This document shows positions 18,074 to 26,814 of a stretch of DNA of 64,000 nt, in pieces. Each line of letters begins with the position of its first letter. The first letter of the stretch is position 1. The position numbers were made by a program, and so were the translations under genes. The notes below the pieces were generated by a model. The model ran no database searches, had not been told where the DNA came from, and saw only the letters and a list, made by a program, of their open reading frames with translations. Source of the DNA: Arcobacter acticola (GTDB lineage: Bacteria; Campylobacterota; Campylobacteria; Campylobacterales; Arcobacteraceae); contig NZ_CP042652.1 of assembly GCF_013177675.1 (NCBI RefSeq), positions 310,001 to 374,000 of the forward strand, given 5' to 3'.

Positions 18074-20539
18074 ATGTACAGATTTTTTATTAGTTTAATA
18101 TTTTGTTTATTATTTGTTCAAAATACATTTTCTTCTGAAATAGAAGCAATAAGTAACAATACAAAACAAAATATCGACAACCTTTCTTTACAATTAAAAT
18201 ATCTAGTTCAAGACCATCAAGATAATAAAAAAGAGATAAATAACATTTTAAATCTTTATTATCAACATCACGAAAAAATTCAAGCTTTTGAGATTGTTTA
18301 TAAAAATAAATATATTTATAGCTCATATAAAAATGATTCTACAATTATTATTAATGATGATTCTCTTTTTTTTGATATAAAAGAAAATTTAGAAACTTAT
18401 GAAAAAGATATTTTGGACAATAAAAACAATTCTCTAGGAAAACTAATAGTATATTTCAAAAAAGAAATTGACTTTACTCCTGAAGAATTAGCTTATTTAA
18501 AAAATAAAAAGATTATAAGAATTCAAAATGACTCAGATTTAGCTCCTTATAATTTTAATGAAAATGCAATTGCAAAAGGTTATTCTATAGATTATATGAA
18601 TTTAATTGCAAATAAATTAGCAATACAAGTAGACTACCAAAATGTTATTTGGAATGAAGCTATGAATATGCTTGAAAATAATCAATTAGATCTAATGGTT
18701 AATGTATTAAAATCAAAAGAAAGAGAAGATAGATTTTTATTTTCTGATATACCTTACAGATTATCCACTGTAGCTATGGTTTCTAGAATATCAGAAAAAG
18801 AGTATAACTCTTTTTCTGAACTAGATGGGAAAACAATAGCTTTAGTAAAGGGCTATTATACTTATGAGAAAGTAAAAAGAGATTTTCCTAAGATTAATAT
18901 ATATTCTACTAATAACTCTTTAGAAACAATAACTGCCGTCTCGTTAAAAAAAGCAGATCTTACATATGGAATAAGGGATGTTTTAGAATATAACATTAAT
19001 AAAAATTTTATTTCCAATCTTAAAATTACAGAAAGTATTGAGAATGAAAATAATTTTGGTTTTTATTTTGCTTATAATAAAGAAAATAGTGTTTTAAAAT
19101 CAATTATTTCAAAAGCTGAAAAATTAATATCAAAAAATGAAATTGAAAAATTAAATAATAAATGGTTTAATAAACTTCAATCATTAGAAAATAATAGTAA
19201 AAATTTCTTATTTACTCAAGAAGAAATATCTTATTTAGGAAAAAAGAAAAATATCACCATGTGTGTTGATCCTAACTTTTTACCATATGAAGAAATTACA
19301 GAAAAAGGGAATTACAGTGGAATAATCTCAGATATAATTAATCAATTAAATAAAAATACCAATATTAAATTTCAACTAAATATCACTACTTCTTGGGAAG
19401 AATCATATGAACTTGTAAAAAATAAAAGATGTGATATATTACCTTTTACCCTCCAAACAAAAAGTAGAGAAGAGTATTTTAACTTCACTCAACCCTACTT
19501 AAATTTCCCAATAGTAATAGCTACAAAAGATAGTGAATCTTTTATTAATTCATTAAAAGAAATTCAAAATAAAAAAATAGCTTTAATTAAAAATTTTGCT
19601 TTAATTGAAATAATTAAATATTCATATCCTAATATTCAAATAATAGAAGTTAGAAATGCAAAAGAAGGACTAGAAAAAGCAAGTTCTAAAGATGCTTATG
19701 CATATATTGACTCTATGCCAACAGTAGCATATATAAAACAAAAATATAATATTCAAGATATTAAAATTAGTGGGAAAATATCAGATGAATTTTTAGTTAG
19801 AATTGCTGTAAGAAATGATGAAATGATTCTACAAAACATATTAAATAAAGCTATAAATTCGTTAAAAGAGGAAGATAAAGAAAGAATAGTTAATAAGTGG
19901 CTTACCCTTGTAAAAGAAAAGCAATTTAACACAAAGGTCTTTATTCAAATTGTTATCTTGATTATTATAATTTTTGTATCAATAATAACTGCTTTAATAT
20001 ATCGTTCAAATATAAAATTGAATGCTTTAAATAAAGAGCTAAGAAAATTATCTCAAACAGATAAACTAACCTCACTTTATAACAGAGTAAAATTAGATTT
20101 TATTTTAGAAAAAGAGATCAAATTTTCACAAAGATACAACTCAGCTTTAACATTAGCAATTGTAGATATAGATTTATTTAAAAATATAAATGATACTTAT
20201 GGACATACAATTGGTGATATTATTTTAAAAGAGTTTGCAAATATTTTATCAAAAAACATTAGAGAAACTGACTATGTTGGAAGATGGGGTGGTGAAGAAT
20301 TTTTACTAATTTTCACCCATACCCAAAGCCAAAATGCTCAAATAATTGCAGAAAACTTAAGAAAAATCATAGAACAATATGATTTTTCTAATAAAATAAA
20401 ATTAACTGCAAGTTTTGGTATATATGAATGTAAAGATCAAAATCCTACTAAATGTTTATCAAAAGCAGATAAGGCATTATATGAAGCAAAAAATTCAAGT
20501 AGAAATTGCGTAAGAGTTTTCATTGATAAACAAAATTAA
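18074..20539 (+). CDS. Membrane diguanylate cyclase with tandem SBP_bac_3 sensor domains
   Basis: 821 residues. A signal peptide (ISLIFCLLFVQNTFSSE) is followed by a periplasmic region with two solute-binding domains (about 145-370 and 385-610; KIIRIQNDSDLAPYNF and KNITMCVDPNFLPYEE open them). One membrane helix lies near 615-640 and a GGDEF domain at about 660-815 (RWGGEEFLLIF intact, an active GGEEF form). It likely senses amino acids or similar small ligands and makes c-di-GMP. It is related to the truncated sensor kinase at 31.6-33.7 kb, which has the same type of binding domain. Its stop overlaps that of the convergent amidotransferase. Confidence 0.93.
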   Translation: MYRFFISLIFCLLFVQNTFSSEIEAISNNTKQNIDNLSLQLKYLVQDHQDNKKEINNILNLYYQHHEKIQAFEIVYKNKYIYSSYKNDSTIIINDDSLFFDIKENLETYEKDILDNKNNSLGKLIVYFKKEIDFTPEELAYLKNKKIIRIQNDSDLAPYNFNENAIAKGYSIDYMNLIANKLAIQVDYQNVIWNEAMNMLENNQLDLMVNVLKSKEREDRFLFSDIPYRLSTVAMVSRISEKEYNSFSELDGKTIALVKGYYTYEKVKRDFPKINIYSTNNSLETITAVSLKKADLTYGIRDVLEYNINKNFISNLKITESIENENNFGFYFAYNKENSVLKSIISKAEKLISKNEIEKLNNKWFNKLQSLENNSKNFLFTQEEISYLGKKKNITMCVDPNFLPYEEITEKGNYSGIISDIINQLNKNTNIKFQLNITTSWEESYELVKNKRCDILPFTLQTKSREEYFNFTQPYLNFPIVIATKDSESFINSLKEIQNKKIALIKNFALIEIIKYSYPNIQIIEVRNAKEGLEKASSKDAYAYIDSMPTVAYIKQKYNIQDIKISGKISDEFLVRIAVRNDEMILQNILNKAINSLKEEDKERIVNKWLTLVKEKQFNTKVFIQIVILIIIIFVSIITALIYRSNIKLNALNKELRKLSQTDKLTSLYNRVKLDFILEKEIKFSQRYNSALTLAIVDIDLFKNINDTYGHTIGDIILKEFANILSKNIRETDYVGRWGGEEFLLIFTHTQSQNAQIIAENLRKIIEQYDFSNKIKLTASFGIYECKDQNPTKCLSKADKALYEAKNSSRNCVRVFIDKQN

Positions 20540-21243
20540 TAGTTTGAGGCTTTTACTACATTTACAAAAAGTTTTATAATTTCATTTGAATAATTACTTT
20601 GTTTTACTTTTTTTAATAATCTATTTTTTTCTTCGTCATTGTTTTTTAATACCTCTTTTATATATCCTCTCATCACATTTTCATCATATTCAGGATGAAA
20701 CTGAACTCCCCAAGCATTTTCACCGACTCTAAAAGCATGATTTTGCTCATGATTATTTGAAGCTAGTAAAACTGCATTTTTAGGTAAAGATATTGCACTT
20801 TGAGAATGAACAACATGAACATCAAAAGAAGAAGGCAAATATTTAAAAATATCATCACTAAGAGCTTCTTTTGAAACAGATATATTAACAGTTCCTAATT
20901 CTATTCCTTTTGGATGATAATCAACCTTTGCCCCTAAACTTTTAGCTAAAAGTTGATGTCCATAACAAATTCCTAAAAATGGAATTTTTGCAAGAATAAC
21001 TTCTTTTATAAATATTTCTAACTTTAAACTCCAAGGAAGTTCTTGAGTAACCATGGCATGTGAGCCTGTAATTATTACACCCAAACAATCATTTAAAGAT
21101 GGTATTTCTTCATTATTTTGAATATCAATAATTTTAATATTTTCATAATTTATATATTTTAAAATCCAATCTTCAAAATCAACATGTTCACTAATAATAG
21201 TGTCAAAAGTTTTTCCAGCTTTTATAATAAATAGTTTTTTCAT
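20536..21243 (-). CDS. Class I glutamine amidotransferase-like protein
   Basis: 235 residues. The nucleophile elbow FLGICYGHQLLAKSLG holds the Cys, and WGVQFHPEYDEN the His-Glu pair, so the triad is intact. It resembles stand-alone GuaA-type glutamine hydrolases (YfeJ-like). No synthetase partner is adjacent, so the acceptor is unknown. Confidence 0.88.
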   Translation of the reverse strand: MKKLFIIKAGKTFDTIISEHVDFEDWILKYINYENIKIIDIQNNEEIPSLNDCLGVIITGSHAMVTQELPWSLKLEIFIKEVILAKIPFLGICYGHQLLAKSLGAKVDYHPKGIELGTVNISVSKEALSDDIFKYLPSSFDVHVVHSQSAISLPKNAVLLASNNHEQNHAFRVGENAWGVQFHPEYDENVMRGYIKEVLKNNDEEKNRLLKKVKQSNYSNEIIKLFVNVVKASNY

Positions 21244-21340
21244 AAATTACCTTTGAATTATATAAGGTATATTAACAGTAAAATAATTTATTGTTAATTC
21301 TATATTGTAGATTATTTATACAAATATTGAAGAAAAAAAT

Positions 21341-21374
21341 AGCTTAATCAAAATTTATAATTAAGCTTTTTTTA
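21341..21374 (-). terminator. Rho-independent terminator after the tautomerase-like gene
   Basis: Stem AGCTTAAT (21341-21348) with ATTAAGCT (21360-21367). On the minus strand the hairpin is followed by a T-run, just downstream of the gene ending at 21377. Confidence 0.75.
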
Positions 21375-21376
21375 TT

Positions 21377-21769
21377 TTAAGCAAGCGGGTCTTCACCTGT
21401 TTCCCAAGAGGCTAAATATTTTTCAACTAAATGAAAATCTTCACCTTTGTGTTCCGTAAAAGTGATATACTGATTTTTTTGATTTATTCCAAAATTCTCT
21501 TTTACAATCTCCATATATGCAAGAGCTAACTCTCGTCTTTTTTCAATTGTTCTGCCCTCTCTAATATCAAGGTTCATTAAACAAATATCATCAGTAAAAG
21601 AGGCTCTTCCAATTGTTAAAGAGTATTTATCATACTCTCTAATTGATATTGCAATATGATCAACTCCAGTATCCATAATCTCACTAAAAGTTTTTCTTAT
21701 TTCATTTACAAACTCTTCTTTTGAATCATCTGATACTTTTTTATTTATTTCAAACTGTAAATGTGGCAT
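21377..21769 (-). CDS. Tautomerase/MIF superfamily-like protein
   Basis: 130 residues. The protein starts MPHLQFEI, so removal of Met exposes the N-terminal Pro used as catalytic base in this superfamily. The pattern DHIAISIREYDKYSLTIGRA is tautomerase-like. It shares a unit with the dehydrogenase at 21782, 12 bases upstream, and both may act in catabolism of an oxo-acid. The substrate is unknown. Confidence 0.75.
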   Translation of the reverse strand: MPHLQFEINKKVSDDSKEEFVNEIRKTFSEIMDTGVDHIAISIREYDKYSLTIGRASFTDDICLMNLDIREGRTIEKRRELALAYMEIVKENFGINQKNQYITFTEHKGEDFHLVEKYLASWETGEDPLA

Positions 21770-21781
21770 GCATTATCCTTT

Positions 21782-22633
21782 TTATTTTTTAAACAACTGA
21801 TATATCGAAGAAAAATCTTCTTCCCCTTTACCCATCATTTTCATTTTAGAAAACAGCTCCTTAGGAATTGCTGCACTATAAAGTGGTAATTTCAAATTAT
21901 ATGCTAAATCTTGTAATAAATGCAAATCTTTATTTATTGCATTATTTGAAAAATGTGCAGAAAAATCTTCATCAATTAGTTTTTGTGTTTTTGCTTTTAA
22001 AACAAGAGATTGTCCGCCACCAACACCTAAGATTTGTAAAGCCTTAGCTTTTGGAATTTCACAATTTTCAGCTAATGCAGTACATTCAGCAAGGGTAGCC
22101 ATAAATGAACCTAAGCATAAATTATTTATAAGTTTCATTTTTGTAGCACTTGAAGGTGCCTCTAAGTGAAATATTTCTACAGCAATTTTTTCTAAAATTG
22201 GTTTTACATTTTCAAATACTTCTGTTTTTCCAGAACTTACAACCGTTAATGCTCCACTTAATGCAGGTGCAACACTTCCAAATACTGGATTTTCAAGATA
22301 ATTTGCACCAATATCATTTACCATTTTATGAAATTTTAAAACATCTTCATAATGATTTGTAGTTAAATCAATAATTGTTTTACCTTTTAACTCATCACAT
22401 AATATTCCATTTTCACCACTTAAAATATTTTCAACCGCAGGTGAATCAAATAGACATAAAAAAATAACATCACACTCTTTTAAAATATCTTTTGGAGTAT
22501 TTACTATTTTGTACGGTAAATCTTTGATTTTATCTTTGTTTCTATTATAAACAATTAGTTCATCCCCAAGTGATGATAGTCTAGAACAAATTGCAGTTCC
22601 CAGATTTCCAAGTCCTATAAATCCTATTTTCAT
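21782..22633 (-). CDS. NAD(P)-dependent beta-hydroxyacid dehydrogenase
   Basis: 283 residues of the 3-hydroxyisobutyrate/6-phosphogluconate dehydrogenase family. The Rossmann motif KIGFIGLGNLGTAICSRL is at the N-terminus, the substrate motif is ENPVFGSVAPALSGALTV, and the catalytic Lys lies in ATKMKLINNL. Close relatives reduce glyoxylate or succinic semialdehyde; the exact substrate is not determined. It is followed by the tautomerase-like gene. Confidence 0.9.
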   Translation of the reverse strand: MKIGFIGLGNLGTAICSRLSSLGDELIVYNRNKDKIKDLPYKIVNTPKDILKECDVIFLCLFDSPAVENILSGENGILCDELKGKTIIDLTTNHYEDVLKFHKMVNDIGANYLENPVFGSVAPALSGALTVVSSGKTEVFENVKPILEKIAVEIFHLEAPSSATKMKLINNLCLGSFMATLAECTALAENCEIPKAKALQILGVGGGQSLVLKAKTQKLIDEDFSAHFSNNAINKDLHLLQDLAYNLKLPLYSAAIPKELFSKMKMMGKGEEDFSSIYQLFKK

Positions 22634-22736
22634 AAGTTCTCCTATATTTTATTTATATTTATAGAAGTATTATAAGTGCTTAATATTAAAAAAAGATGAT
22701 ATTTAATAAGAAAGTTTAAATTTGTAGTTTAAAAAG

Positions 22737-22766
22737 AAAAATAGATGAGAAAAACTCATCTATTTT
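22737..22766. terminator. Terminator after transketolase
   Basis: AAAATAGATGAG, a five-base loop, and CTCATCTATTTT form a 12-bp perfect stem just beyond the tkt stop at 22774. The A/T arms allow function in either direction. Confidence 0.85.
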
Positions 22767-22773
22767 AAAAGAA

Positions 22774-24690
22774 TTATTTCTTGAAGTCAGCAATAATATT
22801 AGCTTTTAATTTAGGAATTGTAAATCCAAATTCTTCAAATAAATCATTAGCAGGTCCGCTAGCTCCAAATGTATCCATTCCAAATACTTTATGTGCAAAT
22901 CTATAATACTCTAAACCTCGAGCAGCTTCAACAGCATATACTCTTGTATTTTTATCAATAATTTGAGCGATATAAGACTCATCTTGCTCTAATAATAGAT
23001 CAAAACAAGGAACAGAAACAACATTTGCAATAATTCCTTCTTCTTCTAAAGAACAAGCCGTTTGAAGTGCAAGCATTAATTCAGATCCAGATGCCATAAT
23101 AGTAATATTTGCATTTTCTCTTTTTTTAAGTAAATATCCGCCATTTGCAACGCTTCCAAATGCTTTTTCATCTTTTAATACTTTTAATCCTTGTCTTGAA
23201 CATACAAATGCTGTAGGAGCATTCATTTTAAGTGCAACTTTCCAAGAATCAACATTCTCTGTAGCATCAGCTGGTCTAAATGTATAGAAGTTTGGTAAAG
23301 CTCTAAACTGAGATAAATGCTCAATTGGTTGGTGAGTTGGTCCATCTTCTCCAACACCAATTGAATCATGTGTCCAAATGAAGTGTTGAGGAATAGAAGC
23401 AAGTGCTGCGATTCTAGCTGCTGGTTTTAAGTAATCAGAAAATACAAAGAAAGTAGCTGAATAAACTCTAAATAAACCATATAAGTTCATTGCATTTGTC
23501 ATAGCTGCCATTGCATGTTCTTTAATACCAAAGTGAATATTTCTTCCATTTGGGAAATCACCCTCACCTTTTAATTCTGTTTTATTAGAAGGTCCAAGGT
23601 CAGCTGATCCTCCTAAGAATCCAGGAACTGCTGCTGCAATTGCATTTAAAATCTTGTGATTTGAATCTCTTGTAGCAACACTAGAATCAGCTTCAAATGT
23701 TGGATAAACAACTGAATCAAAATCAGGATTTTGTAATTGAGCAATTTTTGCTTTAGCTTCAGCACTTAAAGAGTCATTCCAGTTATTTTGAGCAACTGAA
23801 CCAATAACTAACTTGTCAAATGCACCTTTAACATCAGCAGGAACATAGAATTTTTCTTCAGGATTAAATCCAGCTTTCGCTTTTGAAGCTGCAATTTCAT
23901 CATTTCCAAGAGGAGCTCCATGGGCATGGTGGCTTCCTTCCATAGTAACAGCACCTTTAGCAATTGCTGTTTTTGCAATAATTAATACAGGCATAGTTGA
24001 TGTTTTTGCAGTAACTAATGCTTTATCAATTTGCTCAAAATTATGTCCATCTATTTCAATAACTTCAAAATCAATAGCTTGGAATCTTTTTTTAACATTT
24101 TCACTCCATGCTAAAGAAGTATCACCTTCAATTGTAATATTATTTGAATCATAAATAATTACTAAGTTATCAAGTTTTAAATGTCCTGCACTTGCAGTTG
24201 CTTCATAAGAAATACCTTCTTGTAAATCTCCATCACCACATAAACAATAAACTTTATGATTAATAACTTCTTTCCCTAAAATATTTTGAGCATATTTTCC
24301 AGCTGCAGCAAAACCAACAGCATTTGCAATCCCTTGTCCTAAAGGTCCAGTTGTAATTTCAATACCATGAGTATGTCCATATTCTGGATGTCCTGGAGTT
24401 TTAGAGTGAGTTTGTCTAAAGTTTTTCATATCATTTACAGATACATTAAATCCCCAAAGATGTAATAATGAATAAACTAATCCAGTAGCATGACCACCTG
24501 AAAACACCAATCTATCTCTATTTAGCCATTTCTCATCAGCTGGGTTAACATTTAAATGCTTACTTAATACTGTTGCAATATCTGCTAAACCCATTGGAGC
24601 ACCTGGATGTCCTGAGTTTGCTTGTTGAACCATATCTGCTGCTAAAAATCTGATAGTATCTGCTTGTTTTTGTAGTAATTGTTTTGACAT
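22774..24690 (-). CDS. tkt: Transketolase
   Basis: 638 residues, near full family length. The thiamine diphosphate motif GDGDLQEGISYEATASAGH, the substrate-binding His in SGGHATGLVYSLLHLWG, and the pyrimidine-domain block IKEHAMAAMTNAMNLYG are all intact. It catalyses two-carbon transfer in the non-oxidative pentose phosphate pathway in the cytosol. It is a single gene with its own terminator. Confidence 0.97.
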   Translation of the reverse strand: MSKQLLQKQADTIRFLAADMVQQANSGHPGAPMGLADIATVLSKHLNVNPADEKWLNRDRLVFSGGHATGLVYSLLHLWGFNVSVNDMKNFRQTHSKTPGHPEYGHTHGIEITTGPLGQGIANAVGFAAAGKYAQNILGKEVINHKVYCLCGDGDLQEGISYEATASAGHLKLDNLVIIYDSNNITIEGDTSLAWSENVKKRFQAIDFEVIEIDGHNFEQIDKALVTAKTSTMPVLIIAKTAIAKGAVTMEGSHHAHGAPLGNDEIAASKAKAGFNPEEKFYVPADVKGAFDKLVIGSVAQNNWNDSLSAEAKAKIAQLQNPDFDSVVYPTFEADSSVATRDSNHKILNAIAAAVPGFLGGSADLGPSNKTELKGEGDFPNGRNIHFGIKEHAMAAMTNAMNLYGLFRVYSATFFVFSDYLKPAARIAALASIPQHFIWTHDSIGVGEDGPTHQPIEHLSQFRALPNFYTFRPADATENVDSWKVALKMNAPTAFVCSRQGLKVLKDEKAFGSVANGGYLLKKRENANITIMASGSELMLALQTACSLEEEGIIANVVSVPCFDLLLEQDESYIAQIIDKNTRVYAVEAARGLEYYRFAHKVFGMDTFGASGPANDLFEEFGFTIPKLKANIIADFKK

Positions 24691-24863
24691 AATTATCCTA
24701 TTTGAAAATGAAGTTTTGTAATTTTTACAAAATTGTATCTAAACTTCGTTAAATACAATATGAAGTAATGGCATATAAATAGCCTGAATAGTTGCTAAAA
24801 TTAATATGTTATTATAAAAAATAATTTTTTTGTTTTTAAAGTGATAATTTAAATTAATTAATA

Positions 24864-25796
24864 CTATCTAATATTATTTAATTTAAAAAAATTCTCAGCT
24901 CTTTTATAACCTTTATCTTTTGCTTCTCTTATATATTTAATCCCTTTGTCCACATCTTTTTGCACTCCATAACCATGATAGTAATATAAACCTACATGAT
25001 AAATTGCACTTGTGCTATTTAATTGGGCAGCTTTTTCATACCAATAAAAAGATTTTTCATAATTTAAAGACGTTTCATTTCCTTTACCATATAAATCAGC
25101 TAATCTTAACATCGATGGTAAGTTGTTTTGCTCTGCTGCTTTTGTAAATAATACTATAGCTTTTTCAACATCTTTGCTTACACCATCTGCACTTAAATAC
25201 ATCATTGCTAAATTTGCTTGAGCTACAGGATTTGAAGCATCTGCTGCTTTTGTAAACCAATAAAGTGCTTGTTCTTTATCTGTTTTAGTTCCTCTTCCCA
25301 TATAATACATTTTTGCCAAGTTATTCTGTGCAATTATTACACCTTATAAAGAAGCTTTTGTATACCATGCAAATGCCTCTTTAACTTTTTCTTCACTTGT
25401 GCTTGAATCATACATCATTGCAAGATTAAGTTGAGCAAGGGGATAATTAGCTTCAGCAGATAATTTGTACCATTTTTCTGCTAACACTAAATCTTTTTTT
25501 ACTTCTTCACCTAAAAAATACATATGAGCAAGATTATTTTGTGCAGCAGAATTTCCGTTTAATGCAGATTTTTCATACCAAAAAAAAGCTAATTTATTGT
25601 TTTTAGTTACACCTATTCCTTTATAATTCATTAGTGCTATATTGTATTGCGCATTTGCATCATCATCAAGAGCTAACTGACTATATTGTTCATATGCTTC
25701 AATATAATTTTTTTTATTAAAATTCTCAGTAGCTTCATCAAAAGTTACTCCATATAAAGTTGTAATAAATAATAATATATATGCTGTTAATTTCAT
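24864..25796 (-). pseudogene. Sel1-repeat periplasmic protein split by an in-frame TAA
   Basis: Two Sel1-repeat segments lie in the same reading frame. The first (25796-25344) has a signal peptide (LTAYILLFITTLYGVTFDEA) and ends WYTKASL-stop at 25344-25346. The frame then continues GVIIAQNNLAKMYYMGRG to the stop at 24864. The TAA falls inside a repeat (consensus KAAxQGxxxAQ), where a Gln or Lys is usual, so a CAA or AAA to TAA change is the simplest explanation. Restored length is about 310 residues with roughly seven to eight repeats. The ribosome site is AAGGAG. It is the last gene of the LapD/TolC cluster. The second half might start from its own Met at 25319 but would lack a signal peptide. 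Confidence 0.85.
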
Positions 25797-25813
25797 AAAG
25801 TGCTCCTTTTAAT

Positions 25814-26806
25814 TTACTGCTTTTTTTCTTCTGACTTAAACTCAAATTCACTATTTTCTTTTAAATCACTACTTTCTGAAATGATTTTTTCTAAATTAGT
25901 ATTTTCATTTTGAGGTTTTACATTTACGATTTTTTCTAAATCTTGTTTAAATTTATTCATTTGCTTATCAACATCTAGTAATTCACCCTCTTTTAAATTT
26001 GAGAATCCTAACTTTTCTGGGATTGCAGCATCTTGTGTTTTTGCTACTTTTGCTTTCTTTTGTGCTTCTGTTTCAAAAATTTCATCTGTCATAAGTGGTG
26101 TTAATAAATATGTATCTTCGATATTTTCTTTTTGATTAAAGATATCATCATCTGTTTTTTCTAAACTTAAACCAGTTGTTTTGTAAATATCAGCTTTTAC
26201 TGTATCAATTGTATTTTTATTAATTTCTTGCTCAGATATTAAAATATTTTTTTGAATATATTTATTATCAGGAATTGAAGTTATAAAATAATCACTACAA
26301 AAATCATATTCAATAATATTATCAAAACTATCTAAGGCTACATCAGTAAAATATTTATTACATTCTTGCCAATCTTTTTTTAAGCCCAATAAATAATCTA
26401 ATCTATCCCAAAAAAGTTTAACTATATTTTTATCAATACTTTTAATTTCATTTTCATTTAAACCATCTCTTCTAATCACTATTAGATTAGCTCTAGTTTC
26501 TTTTTCCGTTTCATATAATTCTAATTGCCATTTATCTAAAATAATATCACCTGAGATAACATTGTATTCAAAGATTATTTTGCTTACTTCTAGTTTATTT
26601 CTATATGAATCAATCACAAAACTTTTATCTTTATTATTTTCATTTGAAATAGTAAAAAGTATTTTAGCAGCATCAAAAACTGCATTTTTTGAAATATTTG
26701 GATAATTCTTTTTTGCTACAATAATATTTTTTGATGCATCAATATCTTGTTTTTGTGAGCAACCTGCGAACACTAGTATTATTAATATAATTATAATTTT
26801 ATTCAT
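25814..26806 (-). CDS. Uncharacterised lipoprotein of the LapD/TolC cluster
   Basis: 330 residues. A lipobox (ILIILVFAGCSQKQD) anchors it at the membrane. The middle (about 40-200) looks like a globular domain with Cys pairs; the C-terminal third is Glu/Lys-rich and low in complexity. No family is recognised. It lies eight bases after the LapD-like gene and 17 before the Sel1 gene, so it probably acts in the same envelope system. Confidence 0.75.
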   Translation of the reverse strand: MNKIIIILIILVFAGCSQKQDIDASKNIIVAKKNYPNISKNAVFDAAKILFTISNENNKDKSFVIDSYRNKLEVSKIIFEYNVISGDIILDKWQLELYETEKETRANLIVIRRDGLNENEIKSIDKNIVKLFWDRLDYLLGLKKDWQECNKYFTDVALDSFDNIIEYDFCSDYFITSIPDNKYIQKNILISEQEINKNTIDTVKADIYKTTGLSLEKTDDDIFNQKENIEDTYLLTPLMTDEIFETEAQKKAKVAKTQDAAIPEKLGFSNLKEGELLDVDKQMNKFKQDLEKIVNVKPQNENTNLEKIISESSDLKENSEFEFKSEEKKQ

Positions 26807-26814
26807 AAAATACC

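Noticed and set aside
24864-25796. Reassignment of TAA to a sense codon, suggested by two in-frame TAA codons
   Set aside because: TAA is the ordinary stop of many intact genes in the window, so recoding is not needed.
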